A stretch of 64,000 nucleotides of DNA from Euclidia mi (GCA_944739405.2 OX123188.2:67475251-67539250); one strand, 5' to 3'; positions 21,555-34,302 are shown, counted from the first letter of the stretch. The notes: generated by a model from the letters alone, not told the origin. A program made the numbers and translations.

Positions 21555-24057
21555 GCTTCCTTTTATAATAGATTAAATGATATTGTCATGGACAACATGT
21601 CAGACTCGTTTATTATATTAGGCGATTTTAATTTACCGAACTTGGTATGGGGTCCGTCTGATGATGGATTTTCCTTGAAACCTTGTAATATACAGGGACC
21701 AAAACAATAAGAATTCTTTGATATTTTAAATAGTTGTAATTTACTTCAGTATAGTGACCATAATAATTTAAATAACCGTATATTGGATGTTTTTTTTGTA
21801 ATAATCACTTATTGATTGAAAAATGTTTAGACCCATTGGTCCCAGAAGACCCACACTATGTTGCTATTTCTATATATGCAAATTTTGCTGAGTATAATTC
21901 ACTACAAGCTCAATCGAGAACTAAATACATGTATCACTTGTCTGATTTCAAGTCTATATCAAAAGATTTAGATAGTTTTAATTGGGTTGAAGATTTGTGT
22001 CAGGGTACAGTAGATGATGCTTTGGCATTAGTTTACTCAAGGCTGAATAACCTGCGAGATAGATATACACCCACCAAAGTAACAAGAACAAAAAATAGGT
22101 ATCCCCCATGGTATAAGACTCCCCTTATTAAATTTTTTAAAGAAAAATTTAAGTATCATGCAAAATATAAAAGGTATGGAAATCTGTCTGGTTTAGAATC
22201 TTTTGTTATACTGCGTGATCGTGCAAAACTGTTGGAAAAGGATATGTTTAATATGTATATTACATTTATTGAAAATACTATTGCTAAATCTCCCAAAGCC
22301 TTAAACGTCCTACATAGAATGTAAGCAAACTTGTAGTGATTATCCAGCCATAATAAAATATGGTCCGAGCTCGTCAAGGCTAGGGAATGAAATCTGCAGG
22401 ATGTTTAACGATTTCTTTTTCAGTAATTTTCGTCAAGGTGACAGTATCAGATACGCTGAGGCCGATAGAAATTCTGATAACCAAAATCAATCTGTGGCTG
22501 ATGTTAGCACGATTGAAGTTTCTGAACCCGAAGTATTCAAGCTTTTGAAATCCATAGACCTAAATAAATCGGCTGGTCCGGATAACATACCGGCTATACT
22601 TATAGTCAGCTGTGCTCAAAGCCTTACGGTACCCGTAACAATTATATTTAGAGGTTCTCTTGGCGAGGGTAAAGTGCCTTATATTTGGAAGAAGGCGTTT
22701 GTTACTCCTGTACATAAAAAGGGTCCTAAAGACCAGGTTGAAAATTATAGACCAATCTCCAAACTGTGCCTAATAGCCAAGGTCTTAGAAAAGGTTGTGC
22801 ATTCACAGGTCTATCACGGTATCCGCCATGCACTTAACGACCATCAACATGGGTTTTAAAAAAATAGGTCTACTGTATCAAATCTTCTCGTATGCACTGA
22901 CTTCTTGACACACTTTATGTGTGAACCATCCCAAGTAGATGTAGTCTACACAGACTACAGCAAGGCGTTCGACAGAATAGACTATAACGTCCTTTTGCAG
23001 AAGCTGTTACAGATGGGTATCAGAGGCAATCTATTCAGATGGTTTACCTCATATATAGAGAACCGTTGCCAGACAGTTGTTTTGAATGGCTATAGCTTAT
23101 TAACAGTAAAAATTCCTTCAGGAATTCCGCAAGGTTCACTCCTCGGTCCTTTACTGTTCACCATCTTTATCAACGATATAGGCTCTCGTTTCACTCGATC
23201 TAAAATCATCCTATACGCGGACGACATGAAAATACTATTTCCTGTCTCAGATATGCAGCACTGTAATGACCTTCAAAGAGATCTTGATAATCTTAATGAT
23301 TATTGCATAAAAAATCATCTTGACTTAAATATGTTCAAGTGCTTTGTCAGTACTTTTACTCGAAAGCCGAATCCTATCGTTTTCAATTACAAATTGAATA
23401 ATATAATGACACATAGGACAAGCACAATTAAAGACTTGGGAGTCATATTTGACCACAAGCTGCTCTTTGATTTACATATTGAAAACATTGTTACTAAAGC
23501 GACTAGGGCACTTGGCTTCATACTTAGGTTTTCATTTGATTTTAAAAATGTAAAGACTTTCAAAATTTTATATTGTACGTTTGTTCGCAGACATTTAGAG
23601 TATGCTTCGAAGGTGTGGAATCCGAGTTACAAGGTTTATATAAATAGAATTGAAATGATCCAAAAACGTTTTCTGAGATTCCTACAATTTAAAACTAAAA
23701 CATATTTACCCGATTATATTACACGGTGTAAAAAGTTCCTTATTTTACCATTAGAAGAGCGCAGGCCTCACAAAAGTTGCTCAGGGAGCAGTCGACTGTC
23801 CCGAGCTATTGAGTAAGTTAGGTTTAGTAACCCATTCGACTCGTTTGCGAAGGCCTACTCTTTTGCATATTCCCTCTGCTGGGACTACATACAGGCAGAA
23901 TTCATTTCTTATACGTGCCTGCAGGTCTTTTAACGAGATCTCGCGGCAAATAGATGTTGACTTATTCGATACCAGTGTTTCAAAGCTAAGAAAAATATTA
24001 AATAATGTTTTCTTTTCTTTGTTATCTTTTCATAACAGAACTATTGTGCTATTTTAA
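21555..24057 (+). pseudogene. LINE B ORF2, endonuclease end and reverse transcriptase
   Basis: Resumption of ORF2 after the nested block: endonuclease end (SFIILGDFNLP), linker, then RT with NKSAGPDNIP, ENYRPISKLCLIAKVLE, DYSKAFDRIDYN, IPQGSLLGPLLF and catalytic YADD near 23212-23223, followed by the C-terminal region with FVRRHLEYASKVWNP. Breaks: stop at 21708, a frame break about 21790, TAA at 22322 and 22857, and one near 23815. All catalytic blocks are visible but no single frame spans them. A short 3' UTR leads to an AATAAAATAAA tail. Confidence 0.85.
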
Positions 24058-24278
24058 TTTAATATAGTTTATCCTCTTTTTACCCTTTGTGCATTAATGC
24101 ATGTTTATGTATGTAATTTAATAGTATATATTGAACTGACTACCAGCAGTTACTTTCCTTAAAACTATATGTTTAATGCTTTCTATCTGTGGACACTTTT
24201 AAATCGCCTTCTTGTATGTATTTTTGTTCTTATTGTATATGTTAGCTGTAAGTTTTCCTAATAATACAAAATAAAATA

Positions 24279-24935
24279 AATGCACATCTCGGAAACTCGG
24301 AGTCCTGAACAAGGTGAGGAGGTTTTTCACGCCGGAGCAGTTGTGTCTGTTACATAAGACCCAGGTTCGCTCCTGCGTGGAATACTGCTCTCACCTTTGG
24401 AATGGCTCCGCTCAGTACTTATTGGACGCCCTCGATAGGTTGCAGCGGCGTGCTGTCCGTATCATTGGGGATTTAGAGGCCACTAAGACTCTTGAGTCAC
24501 TGCAATTACGCAGAGACGTGGCCTCAATGGCTGTCTTCTATCGCATCTAGCACGGTGATTGCTCCGAAGACCTCTTTCAACTAATCCCACCCTCTCCTTT
24601 CCTATCCTGAATGACACGTGCCGGGTTGAGGTGCCACTCTTACACGGTAGAACAGATACCGTCTCGCTCCAAAAAGTTCGGCGCCTCTTATCTCTGCCGT
24701 ACCATTAAGATGTGTTACCAGCCCACGTGTTACCCTCCACTTATGATCCTGGGTCCTTTAAGCGGGGCGTGAAAAAGCTTTTCTCAAGGCCGTCAAGGTG
24801 AGGGCCATCATGCCATAATGCCATGCTGGCTGCTGGGATGATGGTCATCACTAGGGGACTTCATTGACTGATTGACATCAGGCAGCATGGAGTCTATTTG
24901 TTCGGCAGAAATTAAAAAATATAAAAAAAAAACAA
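24279..24935 (+). pseudogene. LINE A1, 3' part
   Basis: Continuation of LINE A1 after LINE B, starting with the four-base duplication. It encodes the C-terminal region RRFFTPEQLCLLHKTQVRSCVEYCSHLWNG, matching A2 at 32110 onward, then breaks at a TAG (24548). The 3' UTR (AGGGCCATCATG, GGCAGCATGGAGTC) and an A-rich tail end near 24935. Confidence 0.85.
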
Positions 24936-25510
24936 ACTATTAGACGCAGGCAGCTGAAATTTGGCATGTATGAGCTTTAGGGACCGGAAGGATGCACTAA
25001 AAAAGGAATTCCTGAAATTCAAATGGGAACCCGAGAAATGGGCGGGCGTAGCTGTGGGCATCGTCTAGTTTTAATATAAAAACACCACACTATTTGGTGA
25101 TTTAAACAATTTATCATAAATGTCACAACATGATGTGATGACCTTATCTTGTGATAACTTTTGTTTTCAAAATGGTTATTAAAGTAATGGAATTTTCTCG
25201 TAAATTCCAACATTCATCAAATAATTTAAGCGACATGCTGCTTTAGGGTTCTGTAGCAAAACAATGTCATGTCTGTCTGTTTGTCTATGTCCGTATTTCA
25301 CAACCACTTTATTCCGATATCATTTAATGAAAATAAAGAAATTTAGTGGGGCTCTCTTCTCTATACGTGGAAAAGAATTGTTTTTTTTTTTCAGTTGTCA
25401 TATACATGCGGGATATCTTAAACATTTAAACAATTTATTTACTCACAAAATATAGGTAGACATACAGGTGGTAAACATAATATTAAGTATCTATTAAATA
25501 TCAATTTGAT
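24936..25510. other. Non-coding; possible repeat fragments
   Basis: 24936-25075 ends in GGCGGGCGTAGCTGTGGGC...CTAGTTT, resembling tails of short lepidopteran repeats. 25250-25300 (CTGTCTGTTTGTC) faintly resembles the repeat at 26804. Nothing else identified. Confidence 0.3.
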
Positions 25511-25663
25511 AGGTAGTAGAGCCTTGCTGATTTCAGCATGAATATAATATAGCCGGCTCGACCGGGGAAATACTACCCTCTCGCAGAAAATCGACGTCAA
25601 TGTAACAGTACTTAAACTGTTGCGTTTCGTTCGGTGAGTGAGAGTGCCGGAGGCCCTAACGTA
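25511..25663 (+). repeat. SINE-like family G, copy 1 (3'-truncated)
   Basis: Starts GGTAGTAGAGCCTTGCTGAT as do the other two copies (28658-28972 and 41217-41535, both minus strand) and matches them to GAGTGCCGGAGGCCCTA. The A-rich 3' part is missing. Confidence 0.75.
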
Positions 25664-26104
25664 GGAATATTAATAAAAATCTTGCATTTGGAAATGTACC
25701 TACATTCGTCATTATATACTGTTTGGTTTGGCGGCATTGACCGCGGGCGAGCTGAGCGCTCTCTGCCGGTCAGAATTGACGAAGCCACGCCACAACCAAC
25801 GACGCAGCAATGTATGCCGACTCGTACTCATGCAGAAAAAACAAGTTTCATGCTGTAAGAGCCACAAAAAATAGCGCTATGAGCATTTATAGGAAACTAT
25901 AAAATACTCACTTATTGCCATATAACCTACCCTAACAAGCAGAATGGCGTTCTTTTCGAAATGTGTTTGGACTTTTGGCCAAAAGCTGCAAGATAAACAT
26001 ATATCGATGCCAAACTCAGTGACAAAATAAGTTTATACATGGTTTTGTGGCGTGAATTGAAAAGATTTGCTCTGAAATATATTTCGTACAGGTTTTGAGA
26101 AACT
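25664..26104. other. Non-coding, nothing recognised
   Basis: AT-rich, no protein similarity or repeat structure seen. Confidence 0.4.
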
Positions 26105-26235
26105 ATGTATATTGTTGTTTCGAGTCTGGGTGTTCATTGTGTCCGTTAGTTGTATGTTTGTAAAGTCCCCCGCGACCCAGGATTTATTCCTAATGCGGGA
26201 GTTGTCTTTTTTAACAATAAAAAAAAACTATATTT
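26105..26235 (+). repeat. Retroposon 3'-end-like fragment
   Basis: Contains TCTGGGTGTTCATTGTGTCC, GTCCCCCGCGAC and CGGGAGTTGTCTTTTT followed by an A-rich tail, a combination I recognise from abundant lepidopteran retroposon 3' ends. Family not named. Confidence 0.45.
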
Positions 26236-26429
26236 ATTGACACGGTAGAGCCCTTAAGCTATCTACTATTGACGTAATTTTCCCTAATAAAAATATAATT
26301 TATTGCACATATACTTAAGCCAACAATTTACCTTTATTTTCCAACTTTAAAATACCATAAAACTATGTTTTGATGATCATATTTTCAAATAATGTAGTTT
26401 CTACTTTAAAGTTTTACCAGTAGAACAAG

Positions 26430-26640
26430 ACAACCTACTAATCTTACTATTACTAAAAACGTGAAAGTTTGTGCGGATGTTGGATTATTCTATGTTACTC
26501 TTTCAGGCAAAAATACTGAACGACATTTAATGAAACTCTCAATAACATAGCTCTTATACATCAGATAAAACACATACGCTACCCATTGTCTCGATAACCG
26601 ACTCCACGCGGGCGAAACTACGGGCAGAAGCTGGTATTGT
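26430..26640 (+). repeat. Short lepidopteran-type interspersed repeat
   Basis: Begins CTAATCTTACTATTACTAAAAACGTGAAAGTTTG in decayed form, with GTTACTCTTTCAGGCAAA in the middle and GCGGGCGAAACTACGGGCAG at the end. This layout matches a common non-autonomous repeat of Lepidoptera from memory; class uncertain. Confidence 0.45.
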
Positions 26641-26803
26641 ATAAAACATGGTTATAAACTGAACAAATTTTATTTCAATAGCACTTACAACATAACAAAG
26701 AATTTCACCAATTTTATAAGATAAATGAGCTTATTTAGAATTAGACTTTAGTATTATTTTCCAAGTACATATAAAAATTTGAGGGGCAAGTCATTTGTTT
26801 TTT

Positions 26804-27349
26804 AGGGTTCCGTGCCTAAAAGGTAAAAACCGGGACCCTATTACTAAGCCTCCGCTGTCTGTCAGTCTGTCCATCTGTCTGTCTGTCACCAGGCTGTATC
26901 TCATAAACCGTGATAGCTAGAAAGCTGAAATTTTCACAAATTATGTATTTCGGTTGCCGCTATAACAACAAATACTAAAAAAATATTAAGGGGGGTCCCA
27001 TACAAAAAAACGTGTTTTTTTCGTTTTTTTTTTTGCTCATAATTACTAACTGTAACAGGTAGACGCTTAAAATTTTCACAGAATATATAGTTGTATATTA
27101 CCTTTCAATATAATTACAATTGAAAAAAAAAAAAAATTAAAACCTTTCAAAATAAATAATTAAATAAATAATAAAGGTGGGCTCCCATATAACAAACGTA
27201 ATTTTTAAGCAATTTGTTACTCGATCTTAATAATCAGGTAGAAACTTAAAAGTATTTAAGTATACGTACAACGAACGTGATTTTCTTTTATAGATGGTAC
27301 GGAACCCTTCGTGCGCGAGTCTGGCTCGCACTTGCCCAATTTTATTTTA
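26804..27349 (+). repeat. Interspersed repeat bounded by GGGTTCCGT / ACGGAACCC
   Basis: The ends are inverted (26805-26813 and 27299-27307). Inside are CTGTCTGTCTGTC repeats, GCTGAAATTTTCACA, and a conserved tail GTGCGCGAGTCTGGCTCGCA. Recognised as a widespread arthropod repeat type; mechanism unknown to me. Confidence 0.55.
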
Positions 27350-27802
27350 TCTACATCCAGTAATTAACTCTGCTGCATTAACATAAAGAAATGCAGGAGT
27401 AACTAGTAAGTTTGTGTTACTTAAATAACCCAAAATTGCATCTATAGTACAGGCAATTTGACAAAATCCTCACCAAACTATTAATAACATTAAACATTCT
27501 AGTCTACCAAGTGAGCTAGTAATTAACATTGGGTACAGACGACAACAAACGCATTGAGTGGCCGAAGCTAGATACAGACTATTTTACATGCTGTCACGAC
27601 AATACATCGAGACCTCATTTCGTATGAATGATAGCCAAAGTAGGTAAGCATTAAATGAAATTTCTTTCTGAAAGATTTTTATCAATTCTGCGTTAAGATG
27701 TAAATAACAACATGATATGTAACAATTTAACAATAATTCCGCTACTTAACTCTTGTTTTAAGTAACATAAAAATCTAATGTAACTCATCTGTTATCTTGG
27801 TC
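27350..27802. other. Non-coding, nothing recognised
   Basis: AT-rich sequence without similarity or clear repeats. Confidence 0.4.
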
Positions 27803-27990
27803 GAAGATCCCGGGATCCACGCTCTAATAGAAAAAGCTTTTCTTTAGGGCATCAAAGTAGCCTCTACTTCATGCCACTATTGCTGATATTTTATTGGTTT
27901 GATGACTTTTGTTATGGGACTCCGTGACTACATAAGATCAGGCGGCATGGAGTCATTTTCATAGGCTACATTAAAAAAAGTCGTAGAACA
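27803..27990 (+). repeat. LINE A-family 3' end fragment (A3)
   Basis: Decayed match to the last coding codons and 3' UTR of LINE A (GATCCCGGGATCC, AAAAAGCTTTTCT, AGGCGGCATGGAGTC), ending in a short A run. Severely 5'-truncated. Confidence 0.6.
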
Positions 27991-28657
27991 AGCTAAATAT
28001 TGCGTCTTTCCCGATCAAAATGACCATTAGTAACATTTTGCGGCTTAATAGTGTCTGAAATAAAACTGTAAGTGACTAATACTTTGTTTTTTAAATATTG
28101 CCACATGAAGATAAAAAGACAATTGCGGTGGTTGTTACAATATCATTCAGGCGATATACTAAATCGCAAGTGTTTTGATTTACATAAAAAATAATAAAAT
28201 TGTTCATTACGTTCAAAAGTTTTACGTAGTATCTTTAATTTCAATATAAAAACATTATCACTTCACAATAAAAACTAAATGAAGCATATAAGAAGGTCAT
28301 CGTTGACGACTGAATGTATAAAATGAGAATGAATAAAAGTAAATGGACGCCGATAATCATATAATATTATAATCAATTAATGCACCACGATATTTAATAT
28401 TCAATTAATAAAGGAAAGCGAATTACTGTTACACAAACTTCAGTGAAAATCGAACTAGCGCGGTAGGTAGAGCCACAAAAGGCCAGTTCGAGTCAGCCAG
28501 ACCAGTTTGAGTCCGGTCGACTATACGAGTGATTATTTTGCAAGCTAGACGTGAGAGAAAGGTGCACTGTTTGATGCTAATGCACATATTTCGTAGAAAC
28601 AAGACCGCAGTCCCAGTTCTTATTGTATTAAAACTTTGATGTTATTTCATTTGAAGT
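27991..28657. other. Non-coding, nothing recognised
   Basis: AT-rich; no ORF or repeat assigned. Confidence 0.4.
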
Positions 28658-28972
28658 AGTTTTTTTTTTGGTAATAAGCGGCAAACGAGCAGACGGATTG
28701 CCTGATGGTAAGCAATTACCGCCGCCCATGGACACAAGCAACACCACAGGAGTCACAAGTGCGTTGCCGCCCCTTGGGGTTGGGAAAAGGGATAGGATGA
28801 GAAATGGGATGAGGGAGAAGGAATAGGGGATAGGGCCGCCGGCACTCTCACTCGCCGAACGAAACGCAACAGTTTAGGTACTGTTACTTTACGTCGATTT
28901 TCAGTGAGAGGGTAGTACTTCCCCGGTCGAGCTGGCCCATTCATGCTGAAATCAGCAAAGCTCTACTACCGT
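28658..28972 (-). repeat. SINE-like family G, copy 2
   Basis: Full-length looking copy: on the minus strand it starts GGTAGTAGAGC and ends with an A tract (T run at 28658-28668). Near-identical to copy 3 at 41217-41535. No clear tRNA promoter boxes were found. Confidence 0.75.
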
Positions 28973-29248
28973 GTAAAAATATCTAAATGTAAGTGCCAGA
29001 AAATATGTTAAAGTAAAGTTATTGTCTCCATCCTGGACGATGGAGACAATAACTTTGATAAAATAAATCTTAGTAATATTTCATGGGTAGTGGGTATACT
29101 CGGGATGTTTTGGTCACGCAATTAATTTCTTTGTTTACAGGATATGTCTGTAGATAAAACGATTTGTCTGTAGCATTTTATGGAGGTATCGCGTATACAC
29201 AACACAAACAGCTGTTAGATTGTTAGATAACGGAACTGCCTACTAAAG
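28973..29248. other. Non-coding with hairpin
   Basis: Contains a perfect 18-bp stem, arms 29015-29032 and 29039-29056, with a 6-base loop. No other feature seen. Confidence 0.7.
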
Positions 29249-30360
29249 TTTTTATTTATTTTATTTTTATTTTCGTTTATTAGGGAAACAAACAGATAAG
29301 TAACATACATGGTATATAACATATAAGAAATGCACAATCCAGTGAAGTTTCCACTATTAGTTTTAACATAAATCAAGTAAGTGGACACAAAATAATAAAA
29401 AAACAAAAGAAAACAAGCTTAATCTAAAACTAAAATACAAAATTAAAACAAAAGCAAAAGCACAATTTGGTTGGAAGCAAAGGCACAGTTTGGTTGATCG
29501 CTAAATTATAAATAACAATAACAAACGTAAGTACATAATTTCTAAGCTAAGCACTAGATTGGACAGATTTTACAAGTGCATTTTTAAAACTACTGAGGGA
29601 TAGATGGAAAATATCAATGTCGGAGAATTTATTATTATGATTACGACAAGATCGATTAATAAAAAGATTAAATCCATAGTTGGTTCGAGATGTAGGAGGC
29701 TGAAAAATAATTTGTTTTCTTGCATTGATACGGGGGCACTTAAATAAAATCTTTTCCAAAAGGTAACTTGAGTCTACATGATTATGGATTATTTTGTAAA
29801 GAAAGACTTGGTCCCTCAACAACCTACGGTCAGAGAGAGACATTAGTTGTGGTGGTAAGGGTTCATTCCTATAATTTGACTTACGGACCAAATGTTTATA
29901 AAACTTAGTCTGAATCCATTCTAGTGAATCAATATGAACATTATATTGAGGATTCCATATTACAGAGGCATATTCTAGAATGGAACGGACGAAACATTCA
30001 TAGAGTAGCTGGAGAGTTGAGGTCTTTTTAAAATCCCTTCCTACTCTAAGCATAAATCCTAACATACTATAAGCTTTATTCACTGTCTCTTTGATATGAT
30101 AGTCAAACATTAATTTAAAATCTAGGTAGACACCAAGGTCTTTAACAATAGTGTTTCTTTCCAAAAGTTGTTCATTCAACTTGTAGTCAAACAGGATATT
30201 GGACTTTTTACGTGTGAAAGATATGACATTACATTTTTTTATATTGAGACATAAAAGGTTTTGTTGGCAATATGCATATAAATTATCCAAATCTTCTTGC
30301 AATTGTATACAATCGTCAACAGACCTAATCACCTTATAAATTTTGGCATATCATTAATAT
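29249..30360 (-). pseudogene. LINE B-like RT C-terminal fragment (B2)
   Basis: 5'-truncated LINE: the main open frame 30332-29547 (261 codons) begins just after where the YADD block would be and covers the C-terminal part of ORF2 (LDNLYAYCQQNLLCLNIKKC, FTRKKSNILFDYKLN, FVRSILEYASVIWNP). It resembles LINE B at 23260 onward but is clearly another copy or family. The 3' tail is the T-rich stretch near 29249-29275 (TAAAATAAA-type on the minus strand). This part alone has no catalytic residues. Confidence 0.8.
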
Positions 30361-30425
30361 CCTGAAGGGGCGTTATGGCGTATTGAACATTTAATATTTG
30401 TATTTAAAGAGTTTTCATAGCATAT

Positions 30426-31022
30426 TGTTTGAAATAGAAATAGTTTTTATGATAAGCTAAATCGATAATATCGGTTTAGTAACGTTTAGTTTAGTCTATT
30501 GTAAATTGATATAGCATATGGTCACACTGAACTGTCATTCACTTCCTGTTCTGAAAATTGGCTTGGACGACACGTTAAAATTTCTTGCGCCCACGCAGTT
30601 TTGTAAGTTTGCGTGTTGAAATTATATTGATCGCCTTTTGGAAAGCTCGTCCTAGTAGCTTCGCGAATTGTTTGTGTTTGTGATAAAAGATAAACTTATA
30701 ACCTATTGAACTTTGTAAAACTGATGTGAATCCGTGCACGTGGTTGGTGCCCGACGACTTCGTTGAAGAAAACTCTGATCATTGGACTGGTATTATAGTG
30801 ATTTACTTGTTATTTTGGCCAAAATTATGAGTCTAATCTTATAGGTCCACTCAAGAGCATCAGTGAAGATTTGGTAAGTAAATTAATATTGATAGTTGTA
30901 ATTTACTGTGCAACGCGGTGCATTGTGTCTAGATCCTTGCCTTGTCGTCGTCAGGTAGATGTATTACAGCTTTCATTGCGCACTCTGATCAATTTCCTGC
31001 CTGCCTACGGCAACTCTAGACA
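30426..31022 (+). repeat. 5' LTR of BEL/Pao element
   Basis: 597 bases from TGTTTGAAAT to CTCTAGACA; matches 47418-48010 with scattered differences. No convincing tRNA primer site was found right after it. Confidence 0.9.
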
Positions 31023-31531
31023 TAAATCTTAGTAGCAGAGCGTAGTTGAAATTTAGCCGCTGTTGATTGTATCTAAACTCAGATTGGTATTGTATAAGCT
31101 TGTATCTGAGCTATATATCTCATTTGTTAACAGTGTTGTGGTGTTCTCAGGTCAGTATTGTCTAAAATACAAAATATTTATTTGTATAAGTTGACCTAGA
31201 TAATTTGAAACACATGTCATACATAAACTCAATCAGTAATTATTTGACTTGTATTGTTGAAATCAAGCAATAAGTAATTTGTTGTTGTTAGTATTAATAA
31301 GTCAGCTTTGATTGGATACATATCAGTTATATGTATCAATTGATTAAGTTAATTGCATATATTGATATATTGAGTTTGAAACATTATAACAACCAAACTT
31401 GACCTTACATCGCTAAAACTTTGTTGTTATAAAATATTGAAAATATTGTTAGGTAACACATACTACTACATATCGTACTATACCGTATATCTCAAATAAC
31501 ACAGCCAGTCTGTCTGTTGCAACTAATTAGT
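31023..31531 (+). other. BEL/Pao leader, before LINE A2
   Basis: AT-rich untranslated leader of the BEL/Pao element. It resumes at 32736-32957 after the LINE A2 insertion and leads to the gag ATG at 32958. Confidence 0.6.
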
Positions 31532-32733
31532 ATCGCATCGTGCGCTTCTTTCCAAGCTTCCGGCTTACGGCTTGCCACCTCGATTGTGCAACTGGGTTGC
31601 TAGCTTCCTGCATGAACGACGTGTTCGAGTTATTTGCGAAGGCTTAAATTCAAAGTTTATGCAGGTAAATGCTGGTGTGCCCCAGGGATCCGTCTTATCG
31701 CCCACACTTTTTCTTCTGCATATCAATGATATGCTCACTTTCGGGAGCATACATTGCTATGCAGATGACAGTACCGTGCATGGGCGGTATCTCGGCCATC
31801 CTGCGGCTAAGCAGGCCGACATTGAGGAAAATAGGCGAAAACTTGTCGCTGAGCTTGACCAGGTTTTGAACAGCATCTCGAATTGGGGTGCTGAAAACAT
31901 GGTCGAGTTCAACACCAAGAAGACACAGGTGTGCGCATTTTCAGTTAAGTTATCTCCATTCCTTCCCCAACCTTCTCTTCTGGACACTCCACTACCGATA
32001 CAGGACAGTCTAAATATACTTGGTATGGACATACGCCGCAATCTCAACCAGAGAAACTACATTGAGGGTGTCATTAAATCGGCATCTCGAAAACTCGGAG
32101 TCCTGAACAGAGTGAGGAGGTTTTTCACGCCGGAGCAGCTGTGTCTATTATACAAGACTCAGGTTCGCCCCTGCGTGGAATACTGCTCTCATCTCTGGAA
32201 CGGCTCCGCTCAGTACCTGCTAGATGCCCTTGATAGGATGCAGCGGCGTGCTGTCCGTATCATAGGTGACCTTGAGGCTACTAAGTCCCTTGAATCTCTG
32301 CAATTACGCAGGGACGTAGCCTCAATGGCTGTCTTTTACCGATTGTATCACGATGAGAGTTCAGAAGAACTCTTTCGACTCATCCCACCCTCTCCTTTCC
32401 TATCCCGAACAACACGTGCCGGGTTAAGGTGCCACCCTTATACGGTAGATCAGATACCGTCACGTACGAAAAGGTTCGGTACGTCTTATCTTTGCCGTAC
32501 CATAAAAATGTGGAACTCACTGCCAGCTCACGTGTTTCCTTCCTCCCTTGATCCTGGGTCCTTTAAGCGGGGCGTGAAAAAGCATCTCTCAAGGCCGTCA
32601 AAGTGAGGGCCATCATGTCACATTGCTTAACCAGCAATTGGGGATGGTGGCCTTCCCAATAGGACTTCACTGTCAGCTTACCATCAGGCAGCGTGAAGTC
32701 AATTTGACTGGTTCTTTCTAAAAAAAAAAAAAA
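31532..32733 (+). pseudogene. LINE A2, 5'-truncated RT fragment
   Basis: A classic 5'-truncated LINE insertion. Direct repeats AATTAGT flank it (31525-31531 and 32734-32740) and an A tract ends it (32720-32735). The coding part is uninterrupted from 31533 to TGA 32604-32606: AGVPQGSVLSPTLFLLHIND, catalytic YADD at 31758-31769, then the C-terminal region ending KKHLSRPSK. The endonuclease and first RT blocks are missing, so it is not functional although the frame is clean. It serves as the reference for copy A1. Confidence 0.9.
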
Positions 32734-32957
32734 AATTAGTTAATTAATTTGAAAATTCAACTTATTAATTTGTTGTGAGTTGTAACTTATTTTGTGTATA
32801 ACAATATAATTGAATTTGTTGGGCAGTAATTACCTGCCACTTGCTTGCACCAGCAGTAAACAGGCTAATACTTTGTTGGTTTCAAAGAATTAACAAATAC
32901 TAAGTTTTAATTGATAATATTATTTAACGCTTGTCCAAGCTCTTTTGAAACTTAATT

Positions 32958-34012
32958 ATGTCAGCTATCAAGGACTTGCGCGTGGCTGCTGGTGCTATTG
33001 CATCAGATTTGCGCTGGTTTGCCTCGGCCAGTGCCTTGGTGAACCGGCCTGATCGCCAGCAGGCCTTACTACAAAGGTATGAGCGGATCGATGATCGCCT
33101 GGCAAGTGTGGAACAGCAATTCCGCACTTTCAGCGCTTGCTTTCTGGAAGTGTTAGTTAATGAATTCACTGCTGACCAGCGAATTAGAGTCAGCGAAGAT
33201 TATGCCCAGGTCTTAGACCTGTATGATGCTGTCTCCAACTGTGCAAGACAGTTTATATCCGAGAGGGACGGGCAACCCGGCTTGAAGCAGGAGCTTCCTA
33301 AGACAGCACCGGGACTGGTGAGTAGGCTTCCTACTTTAGACCTCCCGCGTTTTGATGGCTGCCTAGGAAGCTACCTGGGCTTCGTTAATTTGTTTGACAG
33401 CCTGGTCAATGACAGGGCTGACCTTCGGCTGGCACAAAAATTGGCCTATTTGATGTTGGTTCTGGATGGGGAGGCCAAGGGCCTCATCCAGCATCTGCCC
33501 GTGTCTGACGAGGCGTACCAGACGGCTCGGGACTTAATTACCCGTAGGTACCATAACAAGCGTGGCCTCGCCGACACGCATAGTGAGCAGATTTTGGGTT
33601 TGCCCACGCTCACCCGGGTCTCTGGGTTGCGCACCCAACTAAGTGCTTGGACCTGCCCGTGGACCAATGGTCCTACCTATTGGTGCACATTGTGCTCAAG
33701 AAGCTGCATGCCGACCTGACGTCGCGTTTTGAATAGCGTTTTGGTGGGGATAGCGCGACCCATCTGCCCCCCTTTGCAGACTTGGAGAAGTTTCTCGAGG
33801 ATGCGTGCCGGGTCTTAGATAACTCCGGTGGTAACACGCCGGCTAAGTCGCAGCTGCTCAAGGTCAAGGAGCAGGCTCGCGTTCACACCCGAGCCAATGT
33901 TGACCGGCGCCCTCCTCGCTTTGCAGTCACGCAGAGCCCAGCGGAGTGCTCTTACTGCAAGGTCACGGGGCACAGAACGGCCAGTTGTAGAGCATTCTTG
34001 TCGAAAATGTCG
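32958..34012 (+). pseudogene. gag: BEL/Pao gag, first part
   Basis: Gag of the BEL/Pao element. ATG at 32958 opens MSAIKDLRVAAGAIASDL; a DUF1759-type region follows (LPTLDLPRFDGCLGSYLGF, AQKLAYLML, EAKGLIQHLPVSDEAYQ, LITRRYHNKR). A deletion near 33640 shifts the frame; the correct continuation (LDLPVDQWSYLLVH) lies in another frame and contains TAG at 33734-33736, probably from a Trp codon. The first zinc knuckle CSYCKVTGHRTASC is at 33947-33988. LINE D interrupts it at about 34012. Confidence 0.85.
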
Positions 34013-34302
34013 TTCGTTGTCGTACAGAGCAGACGTGTGCAAGTTTTTTCTAAAATTATACCAAATTAAAAAAGTGCAATTTCTTCATTAAATCATAGCG
34101 GTTAAAACTCTAAATTGTGTGCTAGCTGTCAGCTTGATGTGATCTTACACTCCTGCGCAACAGTGAAGAAGACCCCCGGAGCGCCGCTACCACCGCGCCC
34201 ACAAGCCGCCTTCACCACCGCGAGACACGTACGGTCACTATATTTCTTATTCGCTCACGCATTACGCTGCATCGGTACACCGGCTGACGTAACACGGCAA
34301 AC

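Larger units (their letters stand above)
11982..24278 (+). mobile_element. LINE B (CR1/Jockey-group), nested in LINE A1
   Basis: A non-LTR element inserted into LINE A1. It starts TCAGTAGACG, like many arthropod LINE 5' ends, and ends with an AATAAAATAAA tail. Short direct repeats AATG (11978-11981 and 24279-24282) flank it and LINE A1 coding continues on both sides. Order: decayed ORF1 (12062-12760), ORF2 endonuclease (13230-13631), a foreign 7.9-kb block (13632-21554), then the rest of ORF2 (21555-24057) and 3' UTR. Without the nested block it would be about 4.4 kb, normal for a full-length LINE. Confidence 0.85.
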
